From contig JARLHR010000026.1 of the NCBI GenBank assembly GCA_031292145.1, positions 44,303-108,302 on the forward strand: a DNA stretch of 64,000 nt, read 5' to 3'. The notes under the pieces are model-generated. The model was not told the DNA's origin, made no database searches, and saw only the letters and a list, made by a program, of their open reading frames with translations. Shown in pieces: positions 34,283-41,416 of the stretch (its first letter is position 1; each line of letters begins with the position of its first letter). Made by a program: the position numbers and the translations under genes. The DNA is from Clostridium sp. GTDB lineage: Bacteria > Bacillota > Clostridia > Clostridiales > Clostridiaceae.

Positions 34283-35707
34283 ATGAAAACAGATGTAACC
34301 AAACAAAAACCATCATTTTTGGAAAGCTATTTTCACTTGAAAGAAAATAACTCAAATGTAAAGACAGAAATACTTGCTGGAATTACTACTTTTGTTACAA
34401 TGGCATACATTATATTTGTTAATCCTAATATATTAAAAATAGCTGGTATGAATTCTGCAAATGCAGTAGGTGATGCAGCAGCACAGTTTAGTGTAGGCTC
34501 TGACCCAATAGTATCATCAGTTTTCGTAGCTACTTGTCTCGCAGCTGCCATTGGTACATTAATAATGGGGCTGTATGCCAATCTTCCTTTTGCTCAGGCG
34601 CCTGGTATGGGTCTTAATGCATTTTTTACGTATACTGTATGTTTAACATTGGGATTTACATGGAACCAGGCCTTATCATGCGTATTAATGTCAGGAGTAT
34701 TATTCATAATTATTACAGTAACATCCATACGAGAAAAGATAGTTGATGCAATACCACAAAATCTAAAGTATGCAATTTCTGGAGGTATTGGACTCTATAT
34801 AGCTCTTATAGGATTGAAATCTGGTGGAGTAATAGTTGCAAATCAAGCAACACTAGTTGGATTTGGAAATTTTGCAAAGCCAGGAACATTGCTTACTATA
34901 ATAGGAATAATAATAACCGCTGTTCTAATGTCTAGAGGTATTAAGGGTTCAATTCTTATTGGAATAATTTTGACCACAATAATAGGAATTCCACTCAAAA
35001 TTACATCACTTGCAAATTTACATGTTTTCAGTGCACCACCATCACTTGCTCCTACTTTTGCAGCATTTGATTTTGCAGGTCTCTTTTCAAAAGGTGGCAC
35101 ATCAATAGGAGGTGCATTCCTTAGCGTTATTATGGTTGTTATTACTATTTGCTTAGTTGATCTTTTTGATACCATTGGAACACTAGTTGGTACTGCTACA
35201 AAAGCAGGAATGGTTGATGAAAATGGCAAGGTTCTAAGAATGAACAAAGCCCTATTGTGTGATGCAGTAGCAACAACTGCAGGCTCATTTTTAGGTACAA
35301 GTACAGTTTCAACATATATTGAATCTACAGCGGGTGTTTCAGAAGGAGGAAGAACCGGACTTACTTCAACAATAGTAGGTATATTGTTTATTTTATCACT
35401 ATTTTTCTCAGGTCTTGTTGGTATAGTTCCAGGGGAAGCCACAGCACCAGCACTTGTAATAGTAGGTGTTTTGATGATGTCAGCAATTGTAAATATAAAT
35501 TTCAGTGATTTTACAGAAGCAGTTCCAGCCTTTTTTGCTATAGCATTAATGCCTTTTTCATATAGTATAGCTAATGGAATTGCAGCTGCTATGATTTTTT
35601 ATCCAATAACTAAAATAGCTACAGGTAGGCAAAAGGAACTTCATCCAATAGTTTATATACTTGCATTATTATTCATTCTAAGATACATTTTACTACCTTT
35701 TGAATAA
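34283..35707 (+). CDS. NCS2-family purine permease (AzgA/PbuG type)
   Basis: 474 residues and about 12-13 membrane segments. Signatures: LAGITTFVTMAYIIFVNPNIL near the N-terminus, ANLPFAQAPGMGLNAFFTYTV and DLFDTIGTLVGTATKAGM, typical of the adenine/guanine/hypoxanthine permease branch (AzgA-like), rather than uracil-xanthine permeases. AAGGAGG precedes the start. Its place after ygfK and guaD indicates purine uptake for the degradation pathway. No purine riboswitch was seen in the 125-base gap. Confidence 0.9.
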   Translation: MKTDVTKQKPSFLESYFHLKENNSNVKTEILAGITTFVTMAYIIFVNPNILKIAGMNSANAVGDAAAQFSVGSDPIVSSVFVATCLAAAIGTLIMGLYANLPFAQAPGMGLNAFFTYTVCLTLGFTWNQALSCVLMSGVLFIIITVTSIREKIVDAIPQNLKYAISGGIGLYIALIGLKSGGVIVANQATLVGFGNFAKPGTLLTIIGIIITAVLMSRGIKGSILIGIILTTIIGIPLKITSLANLHVFSAPPSLAPTFAAFDFAGLFSKGGTSIGGAFLSVIMVVITICLVDLFDTIGTLVGTATKAGMVDENGKVLRMNKALLCDAVATTAGSFLGTSTVSTYIESTAGVSEGGRTGLTSTIVGILFILSLFFSGLVGIVPGEATAPALVIVGVLMMSAIVNINFSDFTEAVPAFFAIALMPFSYSIANGIAAAMIFYPITKIATGRQKELHPIVYILALLFILRYILLPFE

Positions 35708-35950
35708 AATCATGGAGTAGTAACTTATAGACCAGTTAATGATGATTAAGTGAAAAGTATATGATTAGTTAAAACATTAGCAATCACAAAACTTGCGGAA
35801 TAAGTTAAAATGTCTATGCAGAACAAGGCAACTAGGTGTTTAGGTTTAATAAAATAACCTATATCACCTAGTTCAGCCAATATGATAATTTCTATTAAAG
35901 ATAGAACAAATATCTGTAAGGTTGTAATATTCACGAATAAGAGATTTTTA

Positions 35951-36078
35951 TCAAGTGAAACTTGATTCAGGTGGGGTTTGATCCCCATCTGAATCTTAGT
36001 TGAACTTATCCAGGAGCGTGCAGCCGTTATCTCCCGCTTAAAGAAGTGGGAGTGTTACGGATGCTAGCTATCGGATAA
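35951..36078. repeat. Structured repeat R, compact copy (IS605-end-like)
   Basis: 128 bp with three stacked hairpins: TCAAG-TGAAA-CTTGA; TTCAGGTGGGG with CCCCATCTGAA; and a large closing stem TTATC...GATAA with an inner CTCCCGCTTAAAGAAGTGGGAG. Two further copies lie at 48073-48236 and 49596-49856, both with repeat Q inserted in the apical loop. The form resembles the right end (and guide-RNA region) of IS200/IS605 elements, but no tnpA or tnpB is adjacent. The preceding 35708-35950 holds no gene I can support. Confidence 0.65.
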
Positions 36079-36145
36079 AAGGAAATCAACTGGATAAACA
36101 TAAATTTCTACATAATAAAATGTTACAAGAAAGATGGGATTAATT

Positions 36146-36778
36146 ATGTCTAATGACGTTAAAGAAAAAATACTAAAGGCTACAATGAAAGTAGTTTCAA
36201 AAGAGAAAATTAGTGGTACTCGTATGCATATGATTGCCAATGAAGCTCATATGAGTCAAGCAAATTTACATTATCATTTCTCATCTAAAAATGATATATT
36301 GATTTCTCTTTTAGATAAGATGCAAGAAGAATTTTCTAATGATCGAAAGAATTATATTAATTTGGAAAATAAAAGTGTAGTTGAAAATGTCAGAGGTTTT
36401 TTTGATCAAAAAAAGAATGATATTCTCAACAAAAAGGAATTTGATTATACGCAAATTGATTATTGGGTGCAAGGAACAGTAAATGAAGAGATAAAACTAA
36501 AGTTTCAAAATACATTTGAAATTTGGCGTGATAGTATTCGTGAAGTTTTATATAAAGGTGATCAAGGCGAAGATAAAGATACGAAGCATTTGGACATGTT
36601 ACCGTATTTAGCTGTGTCTTTAATGCTAGGTGCTTCATTGCAATACTTAATTGATGAGGGAAAATTCGATCTGGATCAATATTTTGATCTAGCAGAGAGA
36701 ATGATATTTGGGCACATTCAAAAAAATAACAAGCCCATTTGCCAGCCTATTTTCCATCATCCTTCGTCGCCCAATTGA
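36146..36778 (+). CDS. TetR/AcrR-family transcriptional regulator
   Basis: About 210 residues. The N-terminal DNA-binding domain is typical: EKILKATMKVVSKEKISGTRMHMIANEAHMSQANLHYHFSSKNDIL (read in two parts, residues about 5-50, with the LHYHF signature), then a ligand-binding helical domain. The start could be 36134 (MGLIM) or 36146 (MSNDVKEK); neither has a strong ribosome site, and I prefer the latter because GATGGGA lies upstream of it. It sits between the purine permease and ygeX, so a purine-cluster regulator is likely but unproven. Confidence 0.85.
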   Translation: MSNDVKEKILKATMKVVSKEKISGTRMHMIANEAHMSQANLHYHFSSKNDILISLLDKMQEEFSNDRKNYINLENKSVVENVRGFFDQKKNDILNKKEFDYTQIDYWVQGTVNEEIKLKFQNTFEIWRDSIREVLYKGDQGEDKDTKHLDMLPYLAVSLMLGASLQYLIDEGKFDLDQYFDLAERMIFGHIQKNNKPICQPIFHHPSSPN

Positions 36779-36844
36779 CCTAATAGACCCACTATGAGGG
36801 AAATTTGCCTCCTTGCCTGATGAAAAATAATCATGGCAACTTTG

Positions 36845-36872
36845 GACTTGTTATTTATTTTCATGTACCTTA
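36845..36872. repeat. Half copy of hairpin repeat S
   Basis: GACTTGTTATTTATTTTCAT followed by GTACCTTA matches 25781-25809 almost exactly, and the 13 bases before it (CATGGCAA..TT) are shared too. Only the right arm is present, so it cannot form the full hairpin. Confidence 0.6.
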
Positions 36873-36929
36873 GCATAAAGTAATTAAATTTTTAGTAAGA
36901 TAAGAATTAATTTAATAGGAGGAATTATA

Positions 36930-38141
36930 ATGGAAAAAATCTTCTGGAAAGAAAATACCTTACCTAAAACTGATAAAAAAGAAAGTGTAAAATTTCTTAA
37001 TAAAGAAGAAGTATCAAAGGCAAAGAAATTTCATAAAAGTTTTTTAGAATATGATGAAACACCATTAATAGATTTAAAAGAGTTAGCTAAAAAGATTGGA
37101 TTGGGAGGAATATATTTAAAGGATGAATCCTATAGATTTGAATTAAATGCATTTAAAGTATTAGGCGGCTCATTTGCCATGGGGAAATATTTAGCAGAAA
37201 AGTTAGGTGAAGATATAGAAGATTTACCATATGAAAAAATGACTTGTAAGGAAGTTAAAGATAAACTTGGAGATATAACTTTTGTAACAGCAACAGATGG
37301 TAATCATGGAAGAGGAGTTGCATGGACAGCTAATAGATTGAAACAAAAATCAGTAGTTTTCATGCCAAAGGGCTCTTCAATTAATAGATTAAATAACATA
37401 AAGGCAGAAGGTGCAGAAGCTAGTATTACAGAACTAAACTATGATGATGCTGTAAGACTCGCAAATAAATATGCAGAAGAACATAATGGTGTAATTATTC
37501 AAGATACTGCATGGAAAGGCTATGAAAAAATACCTGCATGGATAATGCAAGGATATGGAACAATGGCTTTAGAAGCAAGTGAACAATTAAAAGCACTTAA
37601 TGTTGTAAAGCCTACTCACATTTTCGTACAAGCTGGTGTTGGTTCTTTAGCGGGAGCTGTTCAAGGTTTATTTGCTTCGCAATATGGAGACGACTGTCCA
37701 AAGACTGTAGTAGTAGAATCAAATCTTGCCGATTGTTACTATAAATCAGCAATAGCAAATGATGGGGAAGCAAGATCTGTTGGTGGAGATATGCAAACAA
37801 TTATGGCTGGACTTGCTTGTGGAGAAGTTAACACAATTGGTTTTACCATATTAAAAAATTATTCAAAGGCATTTATTTCATGCCCTGATTGGGTAGCTGC
37901 CAAAGGAATGAGGATTCTTGGAAACCCATTAAAGGGAGATACAGGCGTAATTTCAGGTGAATCAGGAGCAGTAACGACTGGTGCTTTATATGAAATCATG
38001 ACTAATGATGAGTATAGAGATTTAAAAGAAGCTTTAGAGCTAGATGAAAATTCTAAAGTGCTTTTATTTAGTACAGAAGGAGATACAGATCCAGAGAAAT
38101 ATAGAGAAATAGTTTGGGATGGTATAGATTCCAAAATATAA
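36930..38141 (+). CDS. ygeX: Diaminopropionate ammonia-lyase (YgeX)
   Basis: 403-residue fold-type II PLP enzyme. The PLP lysine is in ELNAFKVLGGSFAMG, the phosphate-binding segment in GVGSLAGAVQG and TATDGNHGRGVAW matches the family. It splits 2,3-diaminopropionate into pyruvate and two ammonia. In purine-degrading anaerobes ygeX is a core gene of the uric-acid-inducible cluster, releasing ammonia and pyruvate at the end of the route. AGGAGG precedes the start. A long hairpin repeat begins directly after the stop. Confidence 0.93.
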   Translation: MEKIFWKENTLPKTDKKESVKFLNKEEVSKAKKFHKSFLEYDETPLIDLKELAKKIGLGGIYLKDESYRFELNAFKVLGGSFAMGKYLAEKLGEDIEDLPYEKMTCKEVKDKLGDITFVTATDGNHGRGVAWTANRLKQKSVVFMPKGSSINRLNNIKAEGAEASITELNYDDAVRLANKYAEEHNGVIIQDTAWKGYEKIPAWIMQGYGTMALEASEQLKALNVVKPTHIFVQAGVGSLAGAVQGLFASQYGDDCPKTVVVESNLADCYYKSAIANDGEARSVGGDMQTIMAGLACGEVNTIGFTILKNYSKAFISCPDWVAAKGMRILGNPLKGDTGVISGESGAVTTGALYEIMTNDEYRDLKEALELDENSKVLLFSTEGDTDPEKYREIVWDGIDSKI

Positions 38142-38142
38142 A

Positions 38143-38379
38143 CTAGACTTATTAGGTAAACTGCCGAAATCAAATACATTTGTGTTACACAGGACTATGA
38201 AAATTTCGCTGAAAGCACTAAATGGGAGCTTGCACCAAAATTAGCTTGCTCCCACTAAAAGTAGTGACAAGCTAATTTTGAACAAGCTCCCATTAAGTGC
38301 TTTTAGCATCGAAATTTTCAAATGCCTGTTACACACAAATGTATTTGATTTCTGGTGTAGATGTACACTTGAATTTTAG
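38143..38379. repeat. Long imperfect hairpin repeat P, copy B
   Basis: About 237 bp. Left arm: CCGAAATCAAATACATTTGT (38164-), GACTATGAAAATTTCG and GCACTAAATGGGAGCTTG. Right arm: CAAGCTCCCATTAAGTGC, CGAAATTTTCAAATGCC and ACAAATGTATTTGATTTC. Pairing is almost continuous with small fixed bulges. The bulge motifs are shared with copy A, but the paired bases differ. Confidence 0.8.
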
Positions 38380-38396
38380 TATGGGAGGAATTTTTT

Positions 38397-39725
38397 ATGA
38401 AAATTGTAGGGAATGGAAGACTAATAACTCAAAATAAGAAAAATCCATTTTTTGAAAATGGTGCATTAATTATAAATGATGGTAAGATAATTGACTATGG
38501 AAATACTGGTGATATCTTAGATAAATATAAGGAGGCAGAATATATAGATGCAAAAGGAAAAGTTATCATGCCAGGTCTTATAAATACTCATGGACATATA
38601 TATAGTGCATTTGCAAGGGGTATGAACTTAGAAGGTCCAACATCTAAAAACTTCTTAGATGTATTAAATAATTTATGGTGGAGATTAGATAAAAACTTAT
38701 CCTTAGAAGATATAAAGTATAGTGCATACACAACATTAATGGATAGTTTAAAATTTGGAGTAACAACATTTTTTGATCATCATGCAAGTCCAAATGCTGT
38801 TAAATGCAGCCTTTTTACAATTGGAAATGTAGCAGAAGAACTTGGGATAAGAACTTCGCTTTGTTACGAAGTATCTGATAGAGATGGAGAAGAAGTTTTA
38901 GAAAAGGGAATTAAAGAAAATGTAGATTATATAAATTATTGCAATGAAAAGCATGATAATATGAAGTCTGCAATGTTTGGAATGCACGCAAGCTTTACGT
39001 TATCTGATGAATCCTTAAAAAAATGTGTAAAGGAAGCTGAAAAGTTAAATTGCGGATATCATATTCATGTAGCTGAAGGATTAGCAGATGAAGAGCAATG
39101 TGTAGAAAAGTATGGCAAGAGAATAGTAGAGAGGCTAAATGATTTTAATATATTGGGAGAAAAAACAATTGCAGTACATTGTGTACATGCAAATGAAAAT
39201 GAGCAAGAATTACTTTTAAATACAAATACGTCTGTAGTGCATAATCCTGAATCAAATATGGGCAATGCAGTAGGTGTATCACCAGCCCTTGACCTTATAA
39301 AGAAAGGTGTAACTGTTGGACTTGGAACAGATGGTTATACTCAAGATATGTTTGAATCCATGAAGGTTGCAAATATAATTCATAAGCATAATTTAAAAGA
39401 TCCATCAGTAGCTTGGGGTGAAGTACCTCTAATGTTATTTGAAAATAATAGAAGTATTGCTGAAAGGCATTTTTCAGGAAAATTTGGGATTATTGAAAGA
39501 GGAGCCAATGGAGATGTGATAATAGTAGATTACAATCCATTAACGCCAATGAATGAAAGTAATTACAATTCACATATTTTATTTGGAATGATGGGAAAAT
39601 CTGTGGACACAACTATAGTAAATGGAAATGTTTTAGTTAGCAATGGTAAGCTTTTTAATGTTAATGAAGATGAAATATTAAATGAAGCTAGAAAAGTTAG
39701 TCAAAAATTATGGGATAGAATTTAA
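38397..39725 (+). CDS. ssnA: SsnA-type aminohydrolase
   Basis: 442 residues of the amidohydrolase superfamily: PGLINTHGHIYSAFARGM, GMHASFTLSDESL, YHIHVAEG, AVHCVHANENE and VGLGTDGYTQDM supply the metal and catalytic residues. It matches the SsnA family, a core component of anaerobic purine-degrading clusters, probably a deaminase or ring-opening step on a purine intermediate; the precise reaction is not certain. GGGAGG lies upstream. It is followed 32 bases later by an xdhC-like gene. Confidence 0.9.
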   Translation: MKIVGNGRLITQNKKNPFFENGALIINDGKIIDYGNTGDILDKYKEAEYIDAKGKVIMPGLINTHGHIYSAFARGMNLEGPTSKNFLDVLNNLWWRLDKNLSLEDIKYSAYTTLMDSLKFGVTTFFDHHASPNAVKCSLFTIGNVAEELGIRTSLCYEVSDRDGEEVLEKGIKENVDYINYCNEKHDNMKSAMFGMHASFTLSDESLKKCVKEAEKLNCGYHIHVAEGLADEEQCVEKYGKRIVERLNDFNILGEKTIAVHCVHANENEQELLLNTNTSVVHNPESNMGNAVGVSPALDLIKKGVTVGLGTDGYTQDMFESMKVANIIHKHNLKDPSVAWGEVPLMLFENNRSIAERHFSGKFGIIERGANGDVIIVDYNPLTPMNESNYNSHILFGMMGKSVDTTIVNGNVLVSNGKLFNVNEDEILNEARKVSQKLWDRI

Positions 39726-39757
39726 TCAAAAAAATATTCATAGTGGAAGGTGACAAA

Positions 39758-40825
39758 ATGTTTGAAGACATATACAAACAAATATTAATTGAAGTTAACA
39801 ACTGTAATCAATGCGTAATGTTAACTTATCTTGATTTGCATAGTGGGAGACAAGGTTCCATTGTCAGAAAAGTTATTTTAACAGAGGAAGATATAGAAAA
39901 AAAGTCTCTTCCACTTAATGACTATATTTACGAAAAAATATGTAGTTGTCTAGATAGTGGGAAACTTGAATCTGTTAATATAGAAGAAAATAAGACTATT
40001 TTAATTGAACCATTCATCCCTAAACCACGTTTAATTATTTTTGGTGGTGGTCACATAGCAAAACCTCTATCAGAATTTGCATCAAGAGTAGGTTTTTCTA
40101 TTATTGTTATAGATGATAGACCTTCTTTTGCTAATACAGTGCGATTCTCTGAAGCAGAAAAAGTTATTTGTGAAAGCTTCGAGAAATCATTTGATTTAAT
40201 TAATTTAAAAAAGTCTGATTATGTAGTTATTATAACAAGAGGTCATAGATATGATGGAGTTGTTTTACGTCAAGTCTTAAACCATGACCTTAGTTATGTT
40301 GGAATGATAGGTTCAAGGCGCAGAGTAAGTGCAATGAGAAGTGAGTTATTAGAGGAGGGATTTTCTAAAGAAAAGCTGGAATTGGTTAATGCTCCAATAG
40401 GTATAGATATATACGCTATCACTCCAGATGAAATAGCTATTTCTATAATAGCACAGCTTATAAGCTTTAAAAATAAGGGCTCTATGAGTAAGTTTGGTAA
40501 AAGCGACCCTATTCCAGAGTTTGATACAGAAATATTAGAAAATATATCTAAAAAATCATCAGGCTCTAAAGCACTTATAACTATACTGTCTTCAAAGGGA
40601 TCAGTTCCTAGAAAAGCAGGAGCTAAAATGTTGACTCATCCTGACGGCAGAACAATGGGAACTATAGGCGGAGGATGCAGTGAATCCGGTGTATTACAAA
40701 AGGCAAGAGAAATTATGCGTGAAAAAGGCTTTTATATACAGCAAGTTGACATGACTGGTGATGTGGCTGAATCTGAAGGTATGGCATGTGGTGGAACTAT
40801 GGCAGTGCTAATTGAAGTAATTTAG
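39758..40825 (+). CDS. XdhC-family molybdenum hydroxylase maturation protein
   Basis: About 355 residues, start at the Met of MFEDIYKQ after GGAAGGTG. A Rossmann domain (IIFGGGHIAKPLSEFASRVGF, VGMIGSRRRV, IGIDIYAITPDEIAISI) precedes a C-terminal segment with the XdhC/CoxI motif (ILSSKGSVPRKAGAKML, GTIGGGCSESGVL). XdhC proteins bind molybdenum cofactor and help add the terminal sulfur (or, in this cluster type, probably selenium) before insertion into xanthine dehydrogenase. It lies before the fused hydroxylase gene. Confidence 0.88.
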   Translation: MFEDIYKQILIEVNNCNQCVMLTYLDLHSGRQGSIVRKVILTEEDIEKKSLPLNDYIYEKICSCLDSGKLESVNIEENKTILIEPFIPKPRLIIFGGGHIAKPLSEFASRVGFSIIVIDDRPSFANTVRFSEAEKVICESFEKSFDLINLKKSDYVVIITRGHRYDGVVLRQVLNHDLSYVGMIGSRRRVSAMRSELLEEGFSKEKLELVNAPIGIDIYAITPDEIAISIIAQLISFKNKGSMSKFGKSDPIPEFDTEILENISKKSSGSKALITILSSKGSVPRKAGAKMLTHPDGRTMGTIGGGCSESGVLQKAREIMREKGFYIQQVDMTGDVAESEGMACGGTMAVLIEVI

Positions 40826-40937
40826 GGAGAGTTACTTTAAACAGTTTGTGTTTAATACGCATATAGTTCTAAAACAAAATTAAGAATATGATTTTTTGTT
40901 TTTTAGTATTACTTAATAAAAAACTTGAGGTGATATT

Positions 40938-41214
40938 GTGAGAGAAGTTGGAGGAATCATTGCTGCTGCCAGTAAATGTGCACCTTATCCAATGAAAAAA
41001 ATTGGTTTAAGAGGAAAATTGAATTTAATAAAAACTGTACATTTGTGCAGAGGATGAGTCATGTTTATGGCCACAAGAAATAAGAGATACTGGTAACATT
41101 AATGTTAGTCACATTCAAAGTGGGAAGTACAACGTTCATTATGAAATCTCAAAGAGGAGAATCCAGAAATGTATAAACCTTTTTGAGATATTTTTTAAAA
41201 ATTGGTTTTCTATA
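40938..41214 (+). pseudogene. Remnant of a nucleotidyltransferase-like gene
   Basis: A good GAGGTG site precedes a GTG at 40938 opening a 39-codon frame: VREVGGIIAAASKCAPYPMK. This resembles the N-terminal nucleotide-binding loop of MobA/MocA-like transferases, then stops at 41057. A second frame overlapping its end (CAEDESCLWPQEIRDTGN) remains open to about 41214. No intact product is possible. I read it as a degenerate gene of molybdenum-cofactor maturation type. The rest of 40826-41416 includes a conserved hairpin (41144-41196). Confidence 0.45.
41144..41196 (+). other. Hairpin element E with possible micro-ORF, second copy
   Basis: AAATCTCAAAGAGG pairs with CCTTTTTGAGATATTT and runs into T's. 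The loop contains GAGGAGAATCCAGAAATGTA, a ribosome site eight to nine bases before an ATG (five-codon frame MYKPF, 41169-41186). The same arrangement, about 75% identical, is at 53579-53630. Confidence 0.55.
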
Positions 41215-41416
41215 TAACACAATACATATGCTGAAATAGTTGCAAAGCTAAAGCGGAAATATGCTGATATAAAAAGATTAGAAACTGTACTTAGCAAGTT
41301 ATTTTGAGAAAGAATTTGCTAGAAACAAACCTCTGATATGTACTAATAAAAGTATGAGATACTAAATTATGGCAATGCGATTTATTGTTAAGGTATTATG
41401 AAATGGGAGGTTATTT

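Noticed and set aside
35746-35988. Minus-strand open frame of 80 codons, hydrophobic
   Set aside because: It runs into structured repeat R, has no ribosome site and no recognisable family; likely chance.
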